Assembly (NCBI GenBank): GCA_038198775.1
Contig: JBBPZV010000003.1
Span: 1-51,866, forward strand
Reading direction: 5' to 3'
Source: JACCYJ01 sp038198775
Lineage (GTDB): Bacteria > Actinomycetota > Actinomycetes > Propionibacteriales > Nocardioidaceae
DNA: 51,866 nt
A model generated the notes under the pieces. The model was given only the letters and a program-made list of their open reading frames with translations. It searched no databases and was not told the DNA's origin. The translations under genes were made by a program, and so were the position numbers. Shown piece by piece: positions 15,761 to 24,708 of the stretch. How positions within the stretch are numbered: the stretch's first letter is position 1; the number at the start of each line of letters is the position of its first letter.

Positions 15761-17394
15761 GTACGCGTTCGCAACCGTCGCAACGCGACCCACAGCGGAA
15801 CGGCTGGCAGGGTCACTGCCACCGTCAGCACCACGGAGAAGGCGGCGGACCTTCCGACCCGCCCGAGCTCCTGGGCGTTGAGCACGACCACCGCCAGTGT
15901 CTCGCTGCCTGGACCGTAGAGCAGGCTCGACATCGTCACCTCGTGCAGGGCCGTCACGAAGCAGATCAGCCACCCGGCCAGAAGTGCCGGGGCCAGCGGT
16001 GGAAGGGCGATCGTCCGCACCGAGGTCAGCGCAGTGGCCCCACTGGCGCGGGCGGCGCGGAGCTCGTCGGGTGGCAGCCGGTCCAGGGCGCCGGACACCG
16101 GACGGTGGGCGAACGCCCAGAGCTTGGCCAGGTAGGCGAGCAGGATGATCGCGGTCGTCCCACCGATCCACCGGCCGTAGCTGATGAGCAGCGCCACCGC
16201 GAGGGTGGAGCCCGGCATCACCAGCCCCAGGGTGACCACGACCGACAGCGCCCGGCCGGCCCGCCGCCGCTCCAGGACAGCCAGGCACCCGCCGAGAACC
16301 GCCAGCAGGCTGGCCGCACCCAACGACAGCCCGAAGCTGCGCTGCATGGCGTCGAAGGTCCGGGTGTCCAACACCGCCCGCAGGTTGTCGAGCGTCCAGT
16401 TCGCCGGCGTCGGCGGAACGCCTACGGCGGGCGTCAGCGCAGCCGCGAGCAGGGCAAGCATCGGCAGCGCCACGGTGAGGACCAGGTAGCCGCCCAGTGC
16501 AGCTGCCAGCCACCGGGCGCCAGGGCTGCGGTTCGCCGGCGGCGTCGTTCCCGGGGCCTCGCTCACCCGGGTGACCCGCAGCCGCGGACCGACCAGCACG
16601 TCGGCAGCGACAACGACGACGGCGGTGCTCGCCACCAGCAGCAGCGCCAGCGTGACCGCCGCCACGAACGAGACCGGATCGGCGCTGCGGGCCAAATCGG
16701 TGTAGATCTCGGTGGTCACCGTCTTGAACCCGGCGGGGGTACCCAGCACCTGGGGGATCGCGAAGCTCTCCAGGGTCAGCACGAAGACCAGCACCGACGC
16801 CGCCGCGATCGCCGGCCGCAGCAGCGGCACGGTCACCGTACGCAGCCCGATCCAGGTGGTGGCTCCGCTGGCGCGGGCGGCGCGGACCAGGTCGGGCTCG
16901 GCCCGGGCGGCCAGCCCCGCCGCGGTGAGCAGGTACGTCAACGGCACTGCGTTGACCACCAGCACGACGAACACTCCACCGCTTCCCTGCACCCCCGTCC
17001 AGGCGGCCCCGACGACGGTGTCGGTGATGCCGGCCCGCCCGTACGCCTGCCGCCAGCTGTAGCCCAACACGAACGGTGGGACCAGCACCGGCAGCAGGAC
17101 AGCGACCCGGAAGAGCCGTCGAGCCGGGAGGTCAGATCTCCGCAGTGCCAGCGCGGTCGCCAACCCCGCGGGAACCGCCACCGCCGTCACGGCCAGGGCC
17201 AGCACGAAGGTGTTGACGACGGCGGCGCCGAGGCCGGGCGTGCTGAGGACGGCGCCCAGCCTCCCGTGGGTCTCCTGCACCACGGTCAGGACGAGGCGCC
17301 CCAGCGGCACGACGACGACGGCCGCGGCGAAGCCGACCACAACCAGCGTGACGACCCGGTGCGCCGGTCCACCGCCCGTCGCCGGATGCGCCAC
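15757..17394 (-). CDS. ABC transporter permease, two fused membrane domains (FbpB type)
   Basis: 545 residues, GTG start right after the binding-protein stop. About twelve hydrophobic spans in two halves, each with an EAA-like loop: AARASGATTWIGLRTVTVPLL in the first and AARASGATALTSVRTIALPPL in the second. Fused two-domain permeases of this size are typical of ferric-iron or 2-aminoethylphosphonate/thiamine importers. Substrate is not decided by sequence; iron is the best guess. Confidence 0.93.
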   Translation of the reverse strand: MAHPATGGGPAHRVVTLVVVGFAAAVVVVPLGRLVLTVVQETHGRLGAVLSTPGLGAAVVNTFVLALAVTAVAVPAGLATALALRRSDLPARRLFRVAVLLPVLVPPFVLGYSWRQAYGRAGITDTVVGAAWTGVQGSGGVFVVLVVNAVPLTYLLTAAGLAARAEPDLVRAARASGATTWIGLRTVTVPLLRPAIAAASVLVFVLTLESFAIPQVLGTPAGFKTVTTEIYTDLARSADPVSFVAAVTLALLLVASTAVVVVAADVLVGPRLRVTRVSEAPGTTPPANRSPGARWLAAALGGYLVLTVALPMLALLAAALTPAVGVPPTPANWTLDNLRAVLDTRTFDAMQRSFGLSLGAASLLAVLGGCLAVLERRRAGRALSVVVTLGLVMPGSTLAVALLISYGRWIGGTTAIILLAYLAKLWAFAHRPVSGALDRLPPDELRAARASGATALTSVRTIALPPLAPALLAGWLICFVTALHEVTMSSLLYGPGSETLAVVVLNAQELGRVGRSAAFSVVLTVAVTLPAVPLWVALRRLRTRT

Positions 17395-18375
17395 TCAACC
17401 ACCGAAGATCTGCTGGTAGTCCCTCAGCAGCTGGTCTTGATCGCTGGCGATGCGGGACCAGTCCGGGTAGACGATGGGCGCACCGGCCGGGATGGTCGGT
17501 CCCGGCACACCGGCGAGCGTCGGATAGGAACCGGCGTTCGCGAGCGTCGTCTGCCCCGGCCTGCTCACGACGTAGGAGATGAACTGCTTGGTCAGTGACG
17601 AGTCGGTGCTGGACCTGGCCAGTGCGATCGGCCCGTAGACGCCGACCGCACCCGGTTCCGGCCAGCTGACGCCGATCGGGGAGCCGTTGTCCGCTGCGAG
17701 ATAGGCCGAGTTGGCGATGGTCATCACTGCCTGGTACGTCCCGGAGGCAACTCCGGAGACCGCGTCGTCGGGGGTGCTGACCTGGACGGCACCGTTGTCG
17801 TGCAGCCGCCGGTAGTAGTCCAGACCGTAGCCGTCGGCGTTGGAGAAGTATCCCAGCGCTCCGAGCGCCGAGGCCGCGACGGCGGGGTCGGGAAGGGCGA
17901 CGGCGTCGGCGTACTCGGGGCCGGCCAGGTCCGACCACGACCGCGGGACCGGTGCGCCGTCGTGGTAGGCAGCGACGATGTAGAGGACTGCGACGCCGAC
18001 GTAGTCCGGGGTGCGGTAGCGCTCGGCGAGGGCCCTGGCACCGTCGGGCGTCCAGCCGCCCACCAGCTTTTGGTCGACCAGTGTCCGCATCGTCAGGGGG
18101 TCGCACGCCCACACCACGTCGGCACGCAGCCCGCCGGAGCGTACGTCGGCCGCCACCCGGGCGTTGAGGTCCGACGTCGGGGCCCGGAAGAGATCGACCT
18201 GGACTCCGGGATGGGTGTCCTCGAACCCGCCGATGACGGCCTGCACGGTGTCGTCGCCGACGCAGGTGTAGAGCGTGATCGAATCGGCGGACCCGCCGCC
18301 AGCGCCGGACCCCCCGCAGCCGAGCGGTAGCACCAGGGCCAGCACGGCCGCCAGCCGCCCCACTCCGGTCACCAT
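17395..18375 (-). CDS. Extracellular solute-binding lipoprotein (iron-type ABC)
   Basis: 326 residues from ATG 18375, with a signal sequence ending in lipobox LPLGC. The mature part begins ITLYTCVGDDTVQAVIGGF, the pattern of FbpA/AfuA family binding proteins, and continues with ADVVWACDPLTMRTL and GVYGPIALARSS. A Tyr pair typical of ferric binders is not clearly placed, so the ligand may be another anion. The start overlaps the end of the XRE gene (ATGGTGA). Confidence 0.9.
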   Translation of the reverse strand: MVTGVGRLAAVLALVLPLGCGGSGAGGGSADSITLYTCVGDDTVQAVIGGFEDTHPGVQVDLFRAPTSDLNARVAADVRSGGLRADVVWACDPLTMRTLVDQKLVGGWTPDGARALAERYRTPDYVGVAVLYIVAAYHDGAPVPRSWSDLAGPEYADAVALPDPAVAASALGALGYFSNADGYGLDYYRRLHDNGAVQVSTPDDAVSGVASGTYQAVMTIANSAYLAADNGSPIGVSWPEPGAVGVYGPIALARSSTDSSLTKQFISYVVSRPGQTTLANAGSYPTLAGVPGPTIPAGAPIVYPDWSRIASDQDQLLRDYQQIFGG

Positions 18376-18710
18376 GCCTGGCCCCGCGACGGCACGAGCG
18401 GTCCGAGGATCCGCGGTTCGGCGATGTCGCCAACCGCTTGCGGTCGGAGCTCCACGTCGGGCTCCCAACGGCCGGGGTCCTCGGACAAGCCGAGCAGATA
18501 GGTGACCGAGCAGTCCAAGACGGTGGCCAGCTCGGGCAGCTTCGCCACGTCGAGGCCGGCACCGAGCTCCAGCGTGCTCACGGTCTTGTTCGTGCAGGGC
18601 ACTCCCAACTCGGCGAGCCGGGCGGCGACCTGCTGCTGGGTCATACCGAGCCGTCGCCGGCGGGACCGCAGCCGCTGCCCCACGAACTGATGGCGAGACG
18701 TGCCGTTCAT
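18369..18710 (-). CDS. XRE-family transcriptional regulator
   Basis: 113 residues from ATG 18710. Cro/C1 helix-turn-helix at about residues 12-72: GQRLRSRRRRLGMTQQQVAARL, then VSTLELGAGLDVAKLPELATVLDCSVTYLLG. Only a short tail follows; no sensor domain is seen. First gene of the operon regulator - binding protein - permease - ATPase, overlapping the second gene, so it probably controls the transporter and itself. Confidence 0.9.
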   Translation of the reverse strand: MNGTSRHQFVGQRLRSRRRRLGMTQQQVAARLAELGVPCTNKTVSTLELGAGLDVAKLPELATVLDCSVTYLLGLSEDPGRWEPDVELRPQAVGDIAEPRILGPLVPSRGQAW

Positions 18711-18768
18711 CGTGGATCCGGCCACACAGCGCCTCCCCGCGGAACTATTCCGCGAGTCGCAGATTCCG

Positions 18769-19065
18769 TCAACCCGTGATTGTGGCGCCGGGTTCCTCGC
18801 TGCCGGGATCCATGTCGGCCAGGGCATGGATCGTGTAGCGGGCGTAGTTGAACACCGGGGCCCGGGCGAGCAGCCGTTCGAACTCCTCGTGGGAGGAGAC
18901 GTTGTAGATCCAGGCGCCGCCGTGCGCACCGACGACGTGGTAGCGGGCCAGCACCTTGCCCTCGGCCATGAGGGCCTGGCCGTACTCGGGCATCCGTCCG
19001 ATGGCCTGGGCCATCTCGGTCGACAGCAGGCTGAGGTCGATGCGCCACAACACCAGGAACTTCAT
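18769..19065 (-). CDS. YciI/muconolactone-isomerase-like small protein
   Basis: 98 residues from ATG 19065. Begins MKFLVLWRIDLSLLSTEM and has GKVLARYHVVGAHGGAWIYNV and ERLLARAPVFNYARYTIHAL, the ferredoxin-like fold of the muconolactone delta-isomerase/YciI superfamily. No catechol-pathway genes are nearby, so the substrate is unknown. Confidence 0.78.
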   Translation of the reverse strand: MKFLVLWRIDLSLLSTEMAQAIGRMPEYGQALMAEGKVLARYHVVGAHGGAWIYNVSSHEEFERLLARAPVFNYARYTIHALADMDPGSEEPGATITG

Positions 19066-19127
19066 CGGGCCAGTGTGCCGCGACCGGTGGTAGGCGGTGA
19101 GGCTGGGTTCTCGTTCGGTGGCCCCGG

Positions 19128-20486
19128 CTAACCCGTCAACGCCTCCAGCGCGGATTCGATCGCCCGGTGAAACGTCGGGTACGCCCACATCGAGTGCTGC
19201 AGCGTGGAGACCGGTACTTCGCCGCGCACCGCGACCGCGAGCGCACCGAGGATCTCACCGCCGTACGGACCCGTGCTGGTGGCGCCGACGAGAACGCCGC
19301 GGTCGGCGTCCGCGACGACCTTGACGAACCCGTCGTTGCCTTCGGCGTGCACATAGCCGCGCGACGACGACGGCAGGTCGGTGCAGCCGGTGCGGACGTT
19401 CAGGCCGGCCTGCCGTGCCTGCCGCTCGGTCATGCCGACGGCGCCCACCTCGGGATCGGTGAACGTGACACGGGGGAGCGCGCGGTAGTCGGCCGCGGGT
19501 CCGTCCTGACCGAGGATGTCACGGACGGCGATTGCGGCCTGATACATCGACACGTGTGTGAACGCGCCCTTGCCGGTGGCATCGCCGATCGCCCAGAGGC
19601 CGTCGGACAGCCGTAGTCGGTCGTCCACCGCCAAGAAGCGCCCGGACGTGTCGACCCCGACCGAGTCCAGGCCGAGGGCCTCCAGCCGGGCATCCCGTCC
19701 GGTCGCCACCAGCAGCGCCTCGCCTCGCAGTTGTGCGCCACCCTCGAGGCCGAGCCGGAAGCTCGACCCGTCGTGGTCGACCGACGTCACCTTGGTGTTG
19801 TTGCACACCCGGACGCCTTCGTGTCCGAAGACGTCCGACAGCACCCGACCTGCCTCCGGCTCCTCCAACGACAGCAGGCACGGCCCCGCCTCGACCACGG
19901 TGACCGTGCTCCCGAACCGGGCGTAGACCTGCGCCAGCTCTACCCCGATCGCGCCGCCGCCCAGCACCAGCAGCGACTCCGGCAAGCGGTCGGCTTCGAT
20001 CGCCTCCCGGTTGGTCCAGTACGGGACGTCCGCCAGCCCGGGGATCGCAGGGATGCGGGGTGACGTGCCCGGGTTGAGCACGATGGCCCGGCGTGCTTCG
20101 TACGTGTCCCCGGCGACCTGGACGCGTCCCGGTCCAGTCAAGGTGCCGCTGCCACGGACGACGCGACATCCCTTGCTCTCGAGTCGCTGCACCGCCGCCG
20201 AGTCGTCCCAGTCCGCGGTGACGTCTCGAACTCGCCGCGCCACCACGGCCCAGTCCGGAGCCACGTCGACGCTGCCGGCGAGGTCGGCCACCCGGCGCGC
20301 CTCGGCCAGGACGTCGGCCGAGCGGATCATCGTCTTGGAGGGAATGCAACCCCAGTAGGGGCACTCACCGCCGACCAGCCGCTGCTCGACCGCTACGACC
20401 TCGAGGCCGGCGGTGGCCAGCCGACCGGCTGCGTCCTCGCCGCCCGGGCCCAGCCCCACGACGACGACGTCCACCGAGGTCGCCAT
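19128..20486 (-). CDS. Pyridine nucleotide-disulfide oxidoreductase (FAD)
   Basis: 452 residues from ATG 20486, one base after the stop of the peptidase-dehydrogenase fusion gene. N-terminal FAD motif VVVVGLGPGGEDAAGRL, redox-active disulfide GGECPYWGCIPSK, NAD(P) motif VLGGGAIGVELAQVYARFG, second FAD motif LWAIGDATGKGAFTH. The C-terminus ends with HSMWAYPTFHRAIESAL, where lipoamide dehydrogenases have the catalytic HxHP; the His is displaced, so substrate is unlikely to be lipoamide. Co-transcription with the fused gene is likely. Confidence 0.93.
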   Translation of the reverse strand: MATSVDVVVVGLGPGGEDAAGRLATAGLEVVAVEQRLVGGECPYWGCIPSKTMIRSADVLAEARRVADLAGSVDVAPDWAVVARRVRDVTADWDDSAAVQRLESKGCRVVRGSGTLTGPGRVQVAGDTYEARRAIVLNPGTSPRIPAIPGLADVPYWTNREAIEADRLPESLLVLGGGAIGVELAQVYARFGSTVTVVEAGPCLLSLEEPEAGRVLSDVFGHEGVRVCNNTKVTSVDHDGSSFRLGLEGGAQLRGEALLVATGRDARLEALGLDSVGVDTSGRFLAVDDRLRLSDGLWAIGDATGKGAFTHVSMYQAAIAVRDILGQDGPAADYRALPRVTFTDPEVGAVGMTERQARQAGLNVRTGCTDLPSSSRGYVHAEGNDGFVKVVADADRGVLVGATSTGPYGGEILGALAVAVRGEVPVSTLQHSMWAYPTFHRAIESALEALTG

Positions 20487-20487
20487 G

Positions 20488-23280
20488 TCAGAGCTTGACG
20501 CCGACGTACTTGGTCTCGAGGTACTCCTCGATGCCCTCCGCCCCGCCTTCACGGCCGAAGCCGCTGGCCTTGACACCACCGAACGGCGCCGACGGATTGG
20601 AGACGATGCCCTGGTTGAGCCCGATCATCCCGGTCTCCAGTCTTTCCGAAACCCGCACCGCACGGGACAGGTCACCGGTGAACAGGTACGAGACCAGCCC
20701 GAACTCGGTGTCGTTGGCCATCTCCACCGCCTCGTCCTCGTCGCTGAACGGGTACACCGGCGCGACCGGACCGAAGATCTCCTCGCGAAACATCCGGGCC
20801 GAGCGGGGAACGCCAGTCAGCACCGTGGGGGAGTAGAACCAACCGGGCCGGTCCGGGGCGTTCCCGCCAACCAGCACCTCGCCGCCGGCGTCCACCGCGT
20901 CCTTCACCAGCTCAGCGACCTTGTCGCGCTGCTTCTGCTCGACGAGCGGCCCGACGTCGACGCCCTCTTCGGTGCCACGTCCGATCGTGAGCGCGCCCAT
21001 CCGCCGCGCCAGGCCGGCGGTGAACTCGTCGGCCAGCGACTCGTGCACCAAGAACCGGTTGGCCGCCGTGCACGCCTCTCCGACGTTGCGCATCTTCGCC
21101 AGCATCGCGCCGTCCACGGCCGCGTCGACGTCGGCGTCGGCGAAGACCAGGAACGGCGCGTTTCCGCCGAGCTCCATCGACAGCCGCAGCAGCCGCTGCG
21201 CCGACTGTTCGACGAGGGTGCGACCCACCTCGGTGGACCCGGTGAACGTCAGCTTGCGCAGCCGCGGGTCGCGGATCAGCGGTTCCATGACCTCGCCGGT
21301 CGAGGAAGTGGTGACGACGTTGAGGGCGCCGGGCGGCAGCCCGGCCTCAGCCAGGATCTCGGCCAGCGCGAGCATGCTGAGCGGAGTTAGCGACGCCGGC
21401 TTCATCACCATCGTGCAGCCGGCCGCTACCGCGGGGCCGATCTTGCGGGTGCCCATCGCCAAGGGGAAGTTCCACGGCGTGATCATCAGGCAGGGACCGA
21501 CCGGTTGCTTCATGGTCAGCAGCCGGCTGGCACCGTTGGGGGCGACGGAGTAGCGGCCGGAGACGCGCACCGCCTCCTCGGAGAACCACCGGAAGAACTC
21601 GGCACCGTAGGTGATCTCGGCCTTTGACTCGGCGAGGGGTTTGCCCATCTCCAGGGTCATGAGCAGGGCAAGGTCGTCGGCACGCGCGGTGATGAGCTCG
21701 AAGGCCCGACGCAGAATCTCAGCCCGGTCTCGCGGTGGCGTCGCCGCCCACTCCGGGCCGGCCTCGACCGCGGCGTCCAGCGCAGCCAGGCCGTCGCCGA
21801 CGCCGGCGTCTGCGACGTGAGCGATGACCTCAGCGGTGGACGGGTCCTCGACTCCGAGCCGGCGACCGCCCTCGGCGTCGCGCCACTTCCCTCCGATGAA
21901 CAGCTGCTTGGGCGTCGCGTCGACGAGTTGGGCCTCCGGCCCGTCGAGCCCGGCCAGGGCCCCCATCGGGTCCCATGCCGGGAGCACGACCGGAGCCTTG
22001 TCGAGGGCGGCCTGCAGATCGGGCGGCAGGGCGTCCCTGCGGACCGCGATCTCGAAGACGTGCTCGCCGAACCAGCTGTCGTTCATCGTCCAGAAGCCCT
22101 TGTCGGCCTTCTCGTCGCCCCAGCTGTTCTCCACTCGCCACCGCCGGGGCGCCCCGTCGACGACGTCGACGCCGGTGAAGAGCATGGCGTGGGTCATCAG
22201 CGTCTCGTGGTGGACCAGCCGGTCCGCCTTGCTCATCCCCAGCTCGGCGTCGTACACGGCTTCGTAGTCGTAGAGCCCGGCGTCCCAAAGCCCGAGCTCC
22301 GGGCTCGACATCTTGGCGGTGTCGCAGCCGAACCAGACGGGCTCGCCGCCGGTGACGGCGCGCTGGGCCAGTGAGCGCATCAGCTCGACGTCGACGTTGA
22401 GGTAGACCACGGGTGGCGCGTCCACCACGTTGCCGAGGTAGTCCACGGTGTACGTCTGTCCCACCCTGCTGCTCTCCCGCGGGTCGTGCACGACGCAGAC
22501 GTAGTCGTCCAGCGGCAGCGTCACGTAGCGGGCGGCGAACTCCTGGGGAGTCAGCTCACCGTCACGGTGGAATCCCCGGTCCTTGTCGGTCCACTGCCAC
22601 CAGAACCGCTCCGGCGGCGTTCCGAGGTGGATGCCGAGGATGCGGTGCACCACGGCAAGCACCGCTGACTTGCCCTCGCGCAGGTCGGCTGGGCTCTCAC
22701 CCGCCGCGGCGCGCGCCCTCAGGTCCCGAGCTGCGCGGCGCAGCACCTGGCCCAACGCTCGGTTCAGGTGCGCGGTGTCCGACGACGACTGCGTCTCGGG
22801 CATCGCGACCTTGGGGACGAGGCCGTGTTTGCGGACCACCGCAACGAACATGTTCCACTGTCCGCCGTCGTCGGTCGGGGTGGCGAGCAGGTGGGCGACC
22901 GTACGGTCGTCGACGTCGCGACCGGCGGTCTCCAGGATCGCCTCGAGCCAGTGGTTGGCCTTCTCCAGCTTGTCCCAGAACAACAGGTGGTTCTGGCTGA
23001 ACTCGAAGTCCTTGAGCCCCATCCGCTCGGCTGCCCCGACGCGCAGCAGGTTGAGGCCGGCGAACAGCCAGCAGCGCCCGCTCTTCTTCTGGTTGGTGAC
23101 CTTCCAGTCGTCGAGCAGGTGGGAGACCGAAGGCTCGATTGAGTTCGCCACCGAGCGGTCGAGGGCGACGTCGTCGATCGCCGTACGCGTCACCGCGTTC
23201 TGCGCTACGCGGTACGCCGGGTTGGCCGCGAAGTCCTTCGCGAACCGCTCGAGCTCCGCGCTGCCCAAACCACGTTCCAT
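20488..23280 (-). CDS. Fusion: C1B cysteine peptidase (bleomycin hydrolase/PepC) + succinate-semialdehyde-type dehydrogenase
   Basis: 930 residues from ATG 23280, with GGAGG 8 bases before it. Residues ~1-443 are a bleomycin-hydrolase-type aminopeptidase with oxyanion Gln64 and catalytic Cys70 (TNQKKSGRCWLF), His364 (THAMLF) and Asn385 (VENSWGD), ending in the family-typical LPAWDPMGALA. After a ~13-residue linker, residues ~457-930 are an NAD(P)-dependent aldehyde dehydrogenase: FIGGKW start, TPWNFPLAMG, FTGSTEVGRTL, catalytic Glu703 (MELGGNAPF) and Cys737 (GEACTAANR), FREEIFGP. Both halves are complete and keep their catalytic residues. Normally these are two genes. Third-position GC is uniform across the joint. 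Confidence 0.93.
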   Translation of the reverse strand: MERGLGSAELERFAKDFAANPAYRVAQNAVTRTAIDDVALDRSVANSIEPSVSHLLDDWKVTNQKKSGRCWLFAGLNLLRVGAAERMGLKDFEFSQNHLLFWDKLEKANHWLEAILETAGRDVDDRTVAHLLATPTDDGGQWNMFVAVVRKHGLVPKVAMPETQSSSDTAHLNRALGQVLRRAARDLRARAAAGESPADLREGKSAVLAVVHRILGIHLGTPPERFWWQWTDKDRGFHRDGELTPQEFAARYVTLPLDDYVCVVHDPRESSRVGQTYTVDYLGNVVDAPPVVYLNVDVELMRSLAQRAVTGGEPVWFGCDTAKMSSPELGLWDAGLYDYEAVYDAELGMSKADRLVHHETLMTHAMLFTGVDVVDGAPRRWRVENSWGDEKADKGFWTMNDSWFGEHVFEIAVRRDALPPDLQAALDKAPVVLPAWDPMGALAGLDGPEAQLVDATPKQLFIGGKWRDAEGGRRLGVEDPSTAEVIAHVADAGVGDGLAALDAAVEAGPEWAATPPRDRAEILRRAFELITARADDLALLMTLEMGKPLAESKAEITYGAEFFRWFSEEAVRVSGRYSVAPNGASRLLTMKQPVGPCLMITPWNFPLAMGTRKIGPAVAAGCTMVMKPASLTPLSMLALAEILAEAGLPPGALNVVTTSSTGEVMEPLIRDPRLRKLTFTGSTEVGRTLVEQSAQRLLRLSMELGGNAPFLVFADADVDAAVDGAMLAKMRNVGEACTAANRFLVHESLADEFTAGLARRMGALTIGRGTEEGVDVGPLVEQKQRDKVAELVKDAVDAGGEVLVGGNAPDRPGWFYSPTVLTGVPRSARMFREEIFGPVAPVYPFSDEDEAVEMANDTEFGLVSYLFTGDLSRAVRVSERLETGMIGLNQGIVSNPSAPFGGVKASGFGREGGAEGIEEYLETKYVGVKL

Positions 23281-23385
23281 GCTCAGCCTCCGATGACGAC
23301 TCCTGCGTCGGTCGAGCGTACGCCTGCGGCCCGACACGCGGCTTCCTCGACCGGGAAACACGTGCCCATCCCTACCCTCGACACC

Positions 23386-24573
23386 ATGGACTCGCGCGGC
23401 TCACCCGACCCCGTCTACGCCCAGGTCGACGCGCTCGTGCGCGATGGGACGCTCGCGCCGGAGCAGGCGGACCGCGTCTATTCGCGGCTGCGCGAGACTT
23501 CCACCGGCGCGTCGTTGATACCGGGGGAGGTGCCCGGGGGCCGCCGGCGGTGGACGTTGCCGTTGCGCGCCGGGGGCGCGGCGGCGGTGTTGGGCGCCGG
23601 GGTCCTGCTCGGGGCGCTCGGGGTTGCGTGGGGACTCGCTCAGCAGGCCACTTTCAATTGGTACGCGTTCCTCGTCGTCCTGGTGGGCGCCGTGGCACTG
23701 TGCGTGGTCGCGGCGGTCTGCGCGCTGATGGGGAGCGACCGCGAGCACCGGGGCTGGGTGGCCTCGGTTGTGCTCGCCGCTGGCATCTTCGCGCTGGCAC
23801 TGGCGTTCGCCGTCGTCCTCCGCCAACAGGACTGGTCGGCGTACGTCGTTGGCGCCCTGATGCTGGTGGCGGGGATCGCGGCGTATGCGTGGCTGCGGGG
23901 GTCGGCATTGACGGTGGTCGTCGTGCTCGGCGGCCTGCTCGTGGTCGGGCAGGTCATCAGCGACGTGACCAGCGTCAGTACCAACTCCGCGCTGGGGCCG
24001 GGCATCGGCATCTTGTGCTACGGAGTTGTGGTCGCGGCCGCCGGCTGGTGGCTCCCGAGCCGCAACGTCACCGCCATGCTCGGCGGCATCATCGCCCTCG
24101 CCGGCGTGTTCTTGGTCCTGCTTGTCGTCGGTGTGGTGGCGGTTGCGAGTGGTTTGAACCAGCAGAGCCCCGGCCGGAACAGCGCGTTGTCCTCGGACTC
24201 CTCGCCGGTCGAGGTCAACGGTGACGTGTGGACCGCGCTGATCCTCGGGCTGCTTGTGTGCCTCGGGTTTGCGGTGCTGTACGCCGTCACCGACTTCGTC
24301 GGCTACCTCGTGCTCGGCTTCGGCGGAGCTGCCCTGCTCGTGCTGTTCGCGCTGGCCGCGCTGCGGACCGACAGTCGACTGTGGTTGGCCGTCATCGCCG
24401 CCGTCGTAGGTGGCCTGGCCGTCGCCGCGGGGGTGGGCAGCGAACTGCTTAGGCCCGGGGAAGGCGCTCGCCGAGCCGTCCCCTCCAGCGCCCCTGGCCC
24501 GTATCCGGGTCCGCACGGCGGCTACGCACCGCCGCCTCCTCCGCCTGCCGGAGCTCCCGACCCGCCTCCATAG
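23386..24573 (+). CDS. DUF2157-type multi-span membrane protein
   Basis: 395 residues from ATG 23386. A cytosolic N-terminal helix region (YAQVDALVRDGTLAPEQADRV) followed by about ten to twelve hydrophobic spans between residues 60 and 360 and a Pro/Gly-rich C-terminal tail. The N-terminal layout fits DUF2157-like proteins. No transport or enzyme motif is visible. It is divergent from the peptidase-dehydrogenase gene, about 105 bases apart. Confidence 0.82.
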   Translation: MDSRGSPDPVYAQVDALVRDGTLAPEQADRVYSRLRETSTGASLIPGEVPGGRRRWTLPLRAGGAAAVLGAGVLLGALGVAWGLAQQATFNWYAFLVVLVGAVALCVVAAVCALMGSDREHRGWVASVVLAAGIFALALAFAVVLRQQDWSAYVVGALMLVAGIAAYAWLRGSALTVVVVLGGLLVVGQVISDVTSVSTNSALGPGIGILCYGVVVAAAGWWLPSRNVTAMLGGIIALAGVFLVLLVVGVVAVASGLNQQSPGRNSALSSDSSPVEVNGDVWTALILGLLVCLGFAVLYAVTDFVGYLVLGFGGAALLVLFALAALRTDSRLWLAVIAAVVGGLAVAAGVGSELLRPGEGARRAVPSSAPGPYPGPHGGYAPPPPPPAGAPDPPP

Positions 24574-24708
24574 GTCCGTCCCTGGTTGGCTGCATCCCCT
24601 GCCGTGGTGCCCGCGCGGGCGAGCAGCGCCCGTGCGGCTTGTCCACAGGCGGGCGTCGAAGGCTGGCCGAGGCCGCGCTCGCTGGCTAGTTTGTAGCCGT
24701 TCGCACCG

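Noticed and set aside
15943..17598. 551-codon open frame antisense to the ABC permease
   Set aside because: Composition is Arg/Gln/Gly/His-rich low complexity; the opposite strand encodes a clear fused permease.
23281..23361. 27-codon N-terminal extension of the peptidase-dehydrogenase fusion
   Set aside because: Arg/Ser-rich and without a ribosome site, whereas ATG 23280 has GGAGG at proper distance.
24609..24620. 12-bp palindrome GCCCGCGCGGGC
   Set aside because: Simple GC palindromes are expected at this base composition and nothing ties it to a promoter or terminator.
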